Shown here in pieces: positions 54,637-64,000 of a stretch of 64,000 nt of DNA (positions are counted from its first letter, which is position 1; every line of letters begins with the position of its first letter). The position numbers were made by a program, and so were the translations under genes. Below the pieces are notes generated by a model. That model searched no databases and was not told the DNA's origin. It saw only the letters and a program-made list of their open reading frames with translations. The DNA is from Symsagittifera roscoffensis (Eukaryota > Xenacoelomorpha > Acoela > Convolutidae): NCBI RefSeq assembly GCF_963678635.1, contig NC_087069.1:28744776-28808775 (forward strand). The letters run 5' to 3'.

Positions 54637-56034
54637 TCCGATGTTTTTTTCTTGAGTTATTTTCTTTGTAAAAAAAATTGACATGCAAATCATCACTCAA
54701 GTATTCAAGGCATATTGAGAAAAAGTTTTTTTTTTACAAAAAAGCGTAACTTTTTGTAAACTCTTGCTCACATGGGCAGAAATTTACTGAAAAAGGGGCA
54801 TATGAATTCCTAAGGCTGATACTTATATAAATGCGAAGTAAGATACTGCTAAACTACTCTTTAGACCAAAAAAGGCTCTTTTCCAGTCCCCCCCCTTTGA
54901 TATTTTCTGAAATTCAATATGTGAAAGTCTATTTAAAATGACTTTTCATGTTATAAACTCTGTTAAAACGTGTGAGCGTGAACACGTGAACAAATTTGTA
55001 CAGCATTTTTAACATGCAAAATGCCATGTGAACAATTTTTGAATTTTTTTGTTTTGTATTTTTACGAGGGGGGTGGGAAACTGGAAATGAGCCCCAAACA
55101 ACTGATACTAATGAGAGGTGAGAAGAAAACAGCCAAAGAGCGACCAAAAGTTGTTTTCAAAACATTTATAAGGAGCTAATCCACATCTCCCATAAAACAA
55201 ATTAAACAAATTAAACAAATTAAACATAAAACAAATTATTAATGAGCACTTTCGGTTGCTGCTATGCTCATTGATAGACGATGGTAGAAAAACTCTTATT
55301 TATAGACTGGTTATTTATTTTCAAGTTAGCTCACGTAACTTCAACAAATTTAAAACAGCACAAGTATTTTTGACGGCTAGAATGCCATAATAGTCGCAGA
55401 TATCAGAGGTTAAATGGCAAAATCATGTTTTGAAGCTAATCATTTTTCAAACAAAAAACATTGTCAATCTAATTTTGCCATATTCTTAGTAATAAAGTTT
55501 TCAAAAATGGTCAAATTATGATCAATTTTGATATGTCGATTATCTAATATATTTCTCCAAAAATATCGAGCTTGCTCAACGTCAAAAAACTGATGTTTTC
55601 GAGAACTACGAAAAAAGAGACACTGAAATTTAAATTTAAATAAACTCAGTTGTTTCAAGGCGTTTTCTGAGTCTAACTGAGTAAAGCTGAAAAGTCCTGT
55701 GAGTCGTAAAAAACAATTGCTCATTATTCGCGAACGGGTAATGCTTTCTCGGATTGCTCGCCTCAGTCAGCCTCACTATACCCGTATCGGCTGTTTTTCA
55801 CTCATCCCCATAGTTCAATTTTTCAGTTTTTTTCAGTTGTCTAACGCGTAACTATGGCTGAATGCTTGATTTACGATGTAAGGTATGAAAAACAAATGTG
55901 TTCACAATAGTTAGTTTGTTCTGCATGTCTAAATTTAAAACAGTTAAAATGTTAGGGGAGTTAAAAAGAGCCCCTGTTTCGAAAAAATTCGGCTCTTTTC
56001 CAGCCCCCTCTTTCAAATTTAATTTTGAAAAGCG
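54637..56034. repeat. Tandem duplication 2, copy A
   Basis: Nearly identical to 56035-57437, period about 1398 bp. Contains a second MITE type (about 54879-55094) with ends GGCTCTTTTCCAGTCCCCC and GGGAAACTGGAAATGAGCC. Confidence 0.95.
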
Positions 56035-57437
56035 TCCGATGTTTTTTTCTTGAGTTATTTTCTTTGTAAAAAAATTGACATGCAAATCATCACTCAAGTA
56101 TTCAAGGCATATTGAGAAAAGTTTTTTTTTTACAAAAAAGCGTAACTTTTTGTAAACTCTTGCTCACATGGGCAGAAATTTACTGAAAAAGGGGCATACG
56201 AATTCCTAAGGCTGATACTTATATAAATGCGAAGTAAGATACTGCTAAACTACTCTTTAGACCAAAAAAGGCTCTTTTCCATTCCCCCCTCTGATTTTTT
56301 CTGAAATTCAATATGTGAAAGTCTATTTAAAATGACTTTTCATGTTATAAACTCTGTTAAAACGTGTGAGCGTGAACACGTGAACAAATTTTTACAGCAT
56401 TTTTAACATGCAAAATGCCATGTGAACAATTTTTGAATTTTTTATTTTTGTAATTTTACGAGGGGGGTGGGAAACTGGAAATGAGCCCCAAACAACTAAT
56501 ACTAATGAGAGGTGAGAAGAAAACAGCCAAAGAGCGACCAAAAGTTGTTTTCAAAACATTTATAAGGAGCTAATCCACATCTCCCATAAAACAAATTAAA
56601 CAAATTAAACAAATTTAACATAAAACAAATTATTAATGAGCACTTTCGGTTGCTGCTATGCTCATTGATAGACTATGGTAGAAAAACTCTTATTTATTGA
56701 CTGGTTATTTATTTTCAAGTTAGCTCACGTAACTTCAACAAATTTAAAACAGCACAAGTATTTTTGACGACTAGAATGCCATAATAGTCGCAGATATCAG
56801 AGATTAAATGGCAAAATCATGTTTTGAAGCTAATTGTTTTTCAAACAAAAAACATTGTCAATCTAATTTTGCCATATTCTTAGTAACAAAGTTTTCAAAA
56901 ATGGTCAAATTATGATCAATTTTGACATGTCGATTATGTCGATTATCTTATATATTTCTCCAAAAATATCGAGCTTGCTCAACGTCAAAAAACTGATGTT
57001 TTCGAGAACTACGAAAAAAGAGACACTGAAATTTAAATTTAAATAAACTCAGTTGTTTCAAGGCGTTTTCTGAGTCTAACTGAGTAAAGCTGAAAAGTCC
57101 TGTGAGTCGTAAAAAACAATTGCTCATTATTCGCGAACGGGTAATGCTTTCTCGGATTGCTCGCCTCAGTCAGCCTCACTATACCCGTATCGGCTGTTTT
57201 TCACTCATCCCCATAGTTCAATTTTTCCGTTTTTTTTCAGTTGTCTAACGCGTAACTATGGCTGAATGCTTGATTTACGATGTAAGGTATGAAAAACAAA
57301 TAAGTTCACAATAGTTAGTTTGTTCTGCATGTCTAAATTTAAAACAGTTAAAATGATAGGGGAGTTAAAAAGAGCCCCTGTATCGAAAAAATTTCGGCTC
57401 TTTTCCAGTTCCCCCCCTTTCAAATTTAATTTCGAAA
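56035..57437. repeat. Tandem duplication 2, copy B
   Basis: Second copy, with the same MITE at about 56268-56487. Small differences include a 10-bp insertion near 56940 (TATGTCGATT repeated). Confidence 0.95.
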
Positions 57438-57809
57438 AGCGTCTTTAACGTTGTCATAATGCAATGAAATTTGGCGTGGTGAACAAATCGACAACTGTGA
57501 ACAGATTTGTTCTTCATACTGTACAGCGTAACATCACGCATTTAGCCGTAATAACACGTAAATCAAACATAAAACTAGGTATTTGAAAAGAGCCAAAAGT
57601 TCTTTATTTCTGGCAAGAGATTCTTAAATAATGACCTTAATTTCTGGCCTGAAGATCTTTATTAAGTGCTTAAATGAAGCAGAGATTTTCTCATAAATCT
57701 TTGTTTCTAATCTTATTTTTGATTAGAAATTAGCTTAATCTAAACACAATGTCTAGACATCCGGCACCCAGTATTAACACGCTTTGTTTGCTATGTTTTT
57801 TAAGTATAT
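57438..57809. repeat. Dispersed repeat related to tandem duplication 1
   Basis: Bases 57443-57560 match 51440-51555 at moderate identity (GTCATAATGCAATGAAATTT). Confidence 0.6.
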
Positions 57810-58007
57810 GGCTCTTTTTCCTTTTCCCCCACCTGCAACTTTTTACATGAAAATTTGTTGACCACATTGTCCGATTGTTAAGAAAATTTACATACAGACT
57901 AATAAGGCCACGATAATCATAGCTGGTCTTCATACTCAACCTCGTAAGACACGCGTTACACTAACATATTGAAGCTCGTGTGAGGTGGGGGGAAAGGAAA
58001 AAGAGCT
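57810..58007. mobile_element. ~200-bp MITE, GGCTCTTTTTCC family
   Basis: Inverted ends GGCTCTTTTTCCTTTTCCCC and GGGGGGAAAGGAAAAAGAGC with the family body in opposite orientation to the copies at 51.6 and 52.9 kb. Confidence 0.75.
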
Positions 58008-60358
58008 GAGTATATTCGAAACAATTAGAATTGGGGTGCTGGACATCAAGCCGGCGGGATTTCAAGCCGAATCGTAAAATTAGGGTCTTCAAACCAATAT
58101 TTTATTTTAATGTTGTGAAATATGATTAATTTGAAAATTTTATTGAAGAATTTCTGAGCTTCATGATCTTTCCTCACTATCTTTATTGGCGTTTTCATAG
58201 GTTTTAAGCCTGCAACTGATGTTTAGGAAAGTTGAAAAACAAAACACGGTTGAAGGCGTTTTTCATGTTTATAATGTATGCATTTCAAAAACCGGCTGAT
58301 GTTATTAACGGATGCCAATCCCATATGGTGCATTGTCAAGAATAACGCGTTTTATGGACTAAACTTGCCTAAATTTTTGAAAAGCAACGTTTTAAAGATG
58401 AAAAATAGCGTTTTGAGGTTCTTGTAAAGTTCAAAGCTGTTGTGCTAGACTCGTAGAATTGAACTAAATCTCATTTTTTGAGCAGTGAATAGATTTTAGT
58501 TAATTTCTCACTTTGCTTATACTATCCGCACTTATAATCGTTCCAAATTGAGTTGAGACAAATTAACTGGTCGTAATAATTGCGGAAACGACTCCAAGTT
58601 TAACCTTTTGGTAAAAGGGGCCAAAAATTCATTGTTTGTTAATAATTCATTTGCCAAATTTAATCGAGACTAATTAATGGACAGTCGGAACATCAAAGGT
58701 TTTGCCCTGATAAAAGCAGTCTTATTTAGTTATCAGACATTTTACAGCAGAAGCAAAAATTGTGCACTTTTCCAGTTTTTCTAATCGGGGTAAATTTTGT
58801 CTCTAATTTCATGAAACAAAATGACAAAATAATTTTTTTGGCTGATTTTGATCCAGATAAATTTTGGGATTTTAACAATTTCGATTTAGAAAAAATTGAA
58901 AAGAAAATTCAAAAATTATGATGTTTTGGTTTATTTTTTCTAAGTTTATGGGGGTTTGAATACTGACATTTTGGGATATGTACAGCGCAGTATATTTCAG
59001 GCTATCAAATCAGCAGCTCAAAAATTAGTCCAGCTAATTATGGCAAGGGCGCAGCAATAAGCAGAATGCTCCAAGTGCAGAATGAGTTCAAGAGCAGAAA
59101 AACAGAAAAGTAAAGACTTTTATTGGTTTATACCGGCTAAATGATAAAACAGTTTTTAGAATCCTCAAAAACTACCAAGAAAACGAATAAGTGATGAATG
59201 AATTAACTAATTTCATTAAGTTTTTTGCTCAAACTTTTTAAAAAAAAATTGTTGATTAAATTGCTCAAATTATGTATGAAATGTTCGTTGTTTTGGTATT
59301 ATTGACATTTCTAATAATTAAATAACCGATTAACTTATAAAAGATGATATTTTTTTGTTTTTCTGCTCTTAGACCATTCTGCCTTTTGACTGGCCATCTA
59401 TGGCAAGCTATTTGGTCTAATACAAAATGTGCTTTTTCATAAAAATAAATTTTTTGAAAAGCGCATGCGTGGATGACAATTTTGATATTTTAAAGGACAA
59501 TTTTAAAGGATGACAATTTTAAAGGAAAGTTGAGTATGTTTGCTTGTTGAAAAGTATAATTTAAGCGCAGTTTTTGGCGGAAGAATTAATCGGAAAGCTT
59601 TTCAAGAACAGCTTTCACTAGCCATGAAACACTGATAGCCTCAATAGAGTCAGAAGCCGGTAGCTGATACCCTGAATATAGTCAGAAGCCGGTAGCTGAT
59701 ACCCTGAATATAGTCAGAAGCCGGTAGCTGTGCAAGTAGAGCAGAATTGTTCCAATAACACTTATAATATAAAAAAAAATGTATTTAGGGAGACAAAATG
59801 TTTTTTTTTGTTTTTTTTTTTTCAATTTTGTCGGACTTAATTAATAACTTTTTTGTTAATGCTGGCCAAATAAATTGAAAAACTGTTAGAATGTGATAGA
59901 AAACAGTAAAGTTACGTTAGATTTATACTGGAATTATGCTCGACTTCATTTATCGCTCGCTGTGCTTTCTCGAAAATAGACTTAAACACGACTTTTTTCG
60001 ACCAGTTTTTCTCACGACTAAAAATACTGTAGTTTGATATTTCATTGCGCCTGTTCTGATGGTTGTTTCATTACCTGATTTAGGGTGCAAAACAGAAAAA
60101 AAAACAAGAAACTACATTAAACTGCTGCGAATTTTTTTGATTTTTTTATAATTTCATTCATAACACGACTATACGACTATAGGGTGGGTTTCATTATGAT
60201 AAGCGACTTGACCCATTTCGATAATGTTTCTTGATTTTGTGGTACCTGTTTTTGCATAGACAAAAAGTGAAAAATGAAAGCGCACCTGAAAAAATATGCT
60301 CCCCACTTTCAGTGGTAGTAAAAATACAGACCTAATTTTTATTTACTGTTCGTTTCAG
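58008..60358. other. Intergenic DNA upstream of the secreted-protein gene
   Basis: A 31-bp unit around AGTCAGAAGCCGGTAGCTG is repeated about three times at 59648-59722. A fragment near 58690-58725 resembles the GCCCTGATA part of the fold-back element. Otherwise unassigned. Confidence 0.35.
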
Positions 60359-61430
60359 AAATGGACACGAAAAAAGTTATATTCTCACATGCTCTCCTCA
60401 TCGGAATAATTTGTCAACTGGTGGAAGCAGAAATGGAGAATTCATATTTGCAGAAGAGAAATCACACTCTCAGTCACAAAGCGTTCAACACTTTGGCATC
60501 ATATATGAACAATTCCGAGGTAGGTTTAATCTTTGATTTAGATTTTTTGCCGATACCGGGTGATCAACTATTAAAGAAATATTGGTGATCAACTAAAATT
60601 TGTTTAAAGAACTTAACTTCTTCCGAGTTTTAAAAAACTTGCGGGGTTTTACTTTTTTGACAGTCCAAATTTATCCATTTTAGTAAATTACTGGCAACAA
60701 ATGTTTTCGGCACTTTTAACACCAAAAATTCCAAATAATAACGAGCAGGAATTTGGATTTCTTTAGGAGGCGTCAAAAATTTAACCCAAAAAAACTGATT
60801 AGATATTTTTTCTTGCTCAAGATCTTTCCAAAGTTAATGCTCTTTGAAGACAAATTGACCCCGAAATATGAGTGAAAAATTAAAATTGCATTTGCAGACC
60901 GGTCGAGGACTAATTTTTATAGTGAACTATCTCGGCAGGAGTTTTCTAAGCATTTTTTTTGAAAAGAGCTGCTCAATTGTCAACGCCAAAATGAAAAACA
61001 AAAATTGTGATTTACAAAGAAAAAAAATTCAGTAGTGCTGGTTGATGTTTAAATTGTCTAATAATCAGAGATTCATTATTCTTTTTTAGAAATTAGGATT
61101 CCTTTTTTGCGCTAGAACTTGGTTTGACCAAAGGTCGCTATCTTAAAATTTTTCTTATAAATATCTTACAATTTCTTACAAAATTAGACTCTAAGAGTGT
61201 TAACTTTCTCTTATAAGAGAGTTGTGAGATAGTGACTTTTCTTAGAAAAAAGTTGTAAGGTGTCAGATTTTTTCTACAGTTTCGGGTTTCTCGTGGGCAT
61301 CCATCAGCTGCTTTGAATAACCCGAACGACTTTTAATTCTTTGTAATTTTTATGAACAGTAACTGGTTTTTTTTAGAGAGCAGCGACTATCATCCATGAA
61401 ACGGGCGTGGTTGAAGGACACCTTGGGCTC
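60359..61430 (+). CDS. First exons of a secreted protein gene (unidentified)
   Basis: Exon 1 (60359-60519) starts right after the acceptor CGTTTCAG, with ATG 2 nt later. It encodes a signal peptide ending near CQLVEA, then a polar stretch with an NHT glycosylation sequon, and ends at GAG/GTAGGT in phase 0. A candidate exon 2 starts at 61377 after TTTTTTTTAG and encodes AATIIHETGVVEGHLGLVQF in phase 0. The G-x-V-x-G-x-x-x-x-x-Q spacing faintly recalls the start of extracellular Cu/Zn superoxide dismutase, but no metal ligands are visible, so that is only a suggestion. Exon 2 may end at a GTACAA donor (61431) or run to a stop at 61463. Later exons were not identified, and the fold-back element that follows may lie in an intron or may interrupt the gene. 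Confidence 0.45.
60520..61376 (+). other. Putative intron 1 of the secreted-protein gene
   Basis: AT-rich, bounded by GTAGGT and TTTTTTTTAG. No repeats of note. Confidence 0.4.
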
Positions 61431-61463
61431 GTACAATTTTTCCTTATATATTCTAGAAAATAA

Positions 61464-61887
61464 AAAAGCTCAAAAATACCAGAAACTTAGGCCCTTTTTT
61501 GTGAAATTATTAAATATTGGTAAAAACTTTCTAAGTGAAGTTCTGTTTTTAGTTTTTTCTTACGGATTACATTACTCAGTTTGTGCCGAATTTCAACGAA
61601 TAATTTTGAGCTGAACTTCGTTGTTTTCCTTCTCTGTACTTCCTGAACAAAAACTCATGTAAAATTTCAAGTTAGTTCCGACTTTCCTAACAAAAGTAAC
61701 AGAAATTTTGTGCTCGGGGTGGTTTGTTTTCTTCTGACAAATTTCGACAATTTACTTAGCCATTTTTGACAATTTTCTATATCATTGGAAAACGATTGTT
61801 GTCCTGAGCTTAAATTTGCAAACAAAAATTTATCTGTGATGGTTTTTTGTTAAGTTATCTGGGTAACCCGCGATATATCTGTTAAGT
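61464..61887. other. Unassigned AT-rich DNA
   Basis: The motif ACCCGCGATATAT occurs at 61867 and again at the start of the fold-back arm, near 61896. No other feature. Confidence 0.3.
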
Positions 61888-62842
61888 TACAATCAACCCG
61901 CGATATATTTTGCACTTTCATTGTGTAAGCGGAAATTTAATCCGTCCTAGCAATCATTTCGAAATGGCTGAGGGAAGTTTATATGTTACTATTGACTTGT
62001 TACATAGAGCAAAATTTATAACTTTGTACTTAATATGGCGTGCGGGGAATAATTTTCACAAAAAATCTCAACTTTTAAATATTTTTTATTACATTTATTT
62101 TTCTCATGTTATTACTGCTCCATGTAGCTTAAAAGACAGTCAGAACGTTCAGGGCTTCGCCCTGATACGAGCAGATTGTTACTCCATTTGTTCTTCCTTA
62201 GCTCAAAATAGTCTTCATACTAGTCCATACAAGTTTTTCAAAAGTGCTAGCCGGAAGGTTCCATTACAGTGTAAACTGTCTGAATGGCTTCTGTGAATGA
62301 CTCTTTTTCCTTTTTCCCCCCACCTGCAAATTATTATAATCAAAATTACTGCTCACATTGTCCGATTGTCATGAAAATTGACATGCAGACTAATTAGGCC
62401 ATGACAAACATAATTGGTATCTATAATCAACCTTATAAAACCGCTCGTTAGACCAAAAAATTGATGCTCGTGTTTGGTGAGGAGGGAAAAGGAAAAAGAG
62501 CCTTTTGAATTACTAGAATTACTAGGTCTCTAAAATATAACAAGGTTGCTTGTATCAGGGCGAAGCCCCGAATGTTCCGAATGCCCTTCAAGGCATATGG
62601 AGCAGTAATAACGCGAAAAAACTAAATGTAATAAAAAATCGATTTTTTTTCAAAACTCGAGATTTTTTTTTCGAAAGAATCCCCCACACACCATATAAAA
62701 TAGAAAGTGAGAAATTTTGCTCATATGAACAAATCAGTTATGACAATCTAGTTTTCTTCAACGAATTTGGAACGATTTCTATATTGGATTGAATCTCCGC
62801 TTACGCGTTGGTAGCGCGAAACATATCGCGCGTTAATTGTCC
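61888..62842. mobile_element. Fold-back element with ~290-bp imperfect inverted arms
   Basis: The left arm, about 61888-62170, is the imperfect reverse complement of about 62545-62842. Shared blocks include GTAAGCGGA, GAGCAAAATTT, TTTTTTATTACATTTA, GTTATTACTGCTCCAT and GGGCTTCGCCCTGATAC. The 370-bp centre holds a complete GGCTCTTTTTCC MITE. The 128-aa frame at 61910-62296 lies in the arm and is not a gene. Confidence 0.75.
62300..62505. mobile_element. ~200-bp MITE nested in the fold-back element
   Basis: Inverted ends CTCTTTTTCCTTTTTCCCC and GGGAAAAGGAAAAAGAGCC with the family body (CATTGTCCGATTGTCATGAA). Confidence 0.75.
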
Positions 62843-62996
62843 CAAATTGATCGAAATGGCAATCTCTAAACTCCCATAAGTTTGCAGTAAAAGTGAAATA
62901 TCTTTTCAAATTTAAGCTCAGACCATCAAAACCCTAAGAATGACTTGAAATAGTTCTGTCAAAAAGGGCCAGTTAAAAAGTCAATTTTGTCTGAAT

Positions 62997-63235
62997 TAAG
63001 CTGCATGTAAGTGTTTGAAAAATAAACAGGCCAAAATGGGGACTCTTTGGAAATGATTTTTTTTTGGCGCGCGCTCTTCCTCAAATTCAGTATAATTTGA
63101 CGCCGAAGTCGCTTTTAGAAAAATTTTAGGGTCAGTCAGCCAAAAATGGATATCTGAAATTAGTACAAAGGGGGGGGGGGTACCCTCTGGGTCGGCAGGG
63201 GGTCGAATCCCTGAGAGGGAGGAGGATACAACTAC
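62997..63235. mobile_element. Fragment of hAT-like MITE
   Basis: Matches 45770-45930 of the 419-bp MITE, including GGCGCGCGCTC and GGGTCGGCAGGGGGTCGAAT. Ends are not preserved. Confidence 0.6.
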
Positions 63236-63900
63236 TATATACATTTATTTAAATTCACAAGTGATGCTCCAATTAAATCATTCTCGTTTAATCAATTTTG
63301 TCGATATTATGACAGTGTTTTCTACTTCTCAAAACAAGAGTTACTATGGAGATGCGGCAATACAATTTTGCTCATAAATGGGCCACAAGTTCGGCTGTAA
63401 TTGATAATTTGACCTTTTTAAGCAAGGAAAACAAAAACTGAAGGCGCCCTAATTGTAGTGCCAGATTATGGCAAGAATATCTTTTAAAAATTTTGTTATA
63501 CCTCAAACATCTACTAATTACAACGTCACAAGAACTTGCATGTGATAAGTCACGATGGCCAATTTTCACAATGGCTAATTTTCATAAAGTAGGTACCAGC
63601 AAACCTGGCGTTACCGGGAAATAAAAAAAAAAGCTAAAGTCAGAAGTCAAATTGCTTTACACAATGTGCCATGAAAAATTATTCGCAATAAAAGACAACT
63701 CGCGTTAATTGAAAAGTTGCACTATACTCACAGCCGCAGCCGCGCCAACATGTTGCCAGCTTGCAAACGAAGTATGATTTATTACGAAAACTAGAGCCGG
63801 TTATCGCCGCTACGCAAACCTTGCGATTTGTCGCTTTCCGAGATGCTTTTAGCTGTGAGTTGTGTTTTGTTGCGATGTTCGCAGTACCCTCAAACTGACT
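63236..63900. other. Unassigned intergenic DNA
   Basis: No gene or RNA recognised. Confidence 0.25.
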
Positions 63901-63904
63901 TCAA

Positions 63905-64000
63905 ATAACAACACGACTGCTCCTATCAGGGCGAAACGCTGAATATTTCGACTGCCTTTTAAGGTCTATGGAGCAGTGAGAACCTGAAACAATTGAATGT
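63905..64000. mobile_element. Second copy of the fold-back element arm, cut by window end
   Basis: TATCAGGGCGAA through TATGGAGCAGTGAGAAC matches 62557-62612 in the same orientation and continues to the window edge. Confidence 0.65.

Noticed and set aside
61910-62296. 128-aa plus ORF
   Set aside because: It covers the arm and nested MITE of the fold-back element.
1-64000. tRNA, rRNA and snRNA genes
   Set aside because: I saw no convincing cloverleaf, rRNA segment or snRNA motif, though a covariance-model scan was not possible.

Overview
The window is repeat-rich, AT-rich animal nuclear DNA. Host genes are sparse and split by introns. One start codon lies 2 bases after a TTTCAG acceptor, which looks like a spliced-leader trans-splice site. 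This favours a nematode or another trans-splicing invertebrate, but the phylum cannot be fixed from sequence alone. A 200-N assembly gap lies at 33239-33438.

Region 1-18128 is almost all of a giant Ty3/gypsy-class, envelope-bearing LTR retroelement (element 1) on the minus strand. Its 5' LTR is 17720-18128 and its 3' LTR lies just left of the window. In transcription order it has a primer binding site, a 1.25-kb leader with repeats and hairpins, a 155-aa basic ORF overlapping a 2742-aa Gag-Pol, a 600-bp gap, and two tiny hydrophobic ORFs joined by ATGA. Next come a 378-codon ORF with no AUG, an 872-aa Env-like glycoprotein overlapping that ORF by 13 nt, and a 599-aa ORF of unknown function joined to env by a second ATGA. 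A short intron seems to follow the last stop. At over 18 kb with five accessory reading frames, this is the best candidate for an undescribed system.

Region 18129-20259 is host DNA carrying exon 1 of a chymotrypsin-fold serine protease, cut off from its other exons. Element 2 (20260-27421) is a second, 5'-truncated copy of the retroelement. It keeps its 3' LTR and an open env, but its 3' ORF has two nonsense codons. It abuts a decayed non-LTR retrotransposon (27422-30483), and one reading frame runs across the junction.

Region 30484-38600 holds minisatellites, two copies of a ~1.5-kb segment, the gap, and an 11-unit 118-bp tandem array. A perfect 35-bp-arm hairpin lies at 38640-38724. A three-exon serine protease gene (265 aa, intact catalytic triad) lies on the minus strand at 39056-43299. 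A partial copy of its 5' end at about 43967-44550 is interrupted by a hAT-like MITE. A second hAT MITE with an exact 8-bp target duplication is at 45543-45961, and a BEL/Pao integrase relic is at 47935-48890.

Region 50742-58010 contains two tandem duplications (1.32 and 1.40 kb) and many ~200-bp MITEs with GGCTCTTTTTCC-type ends. The first exons of a secreted-protein gene start at 60359. A long fold-back element with a MITE nested in it occupies about 61888-62842.
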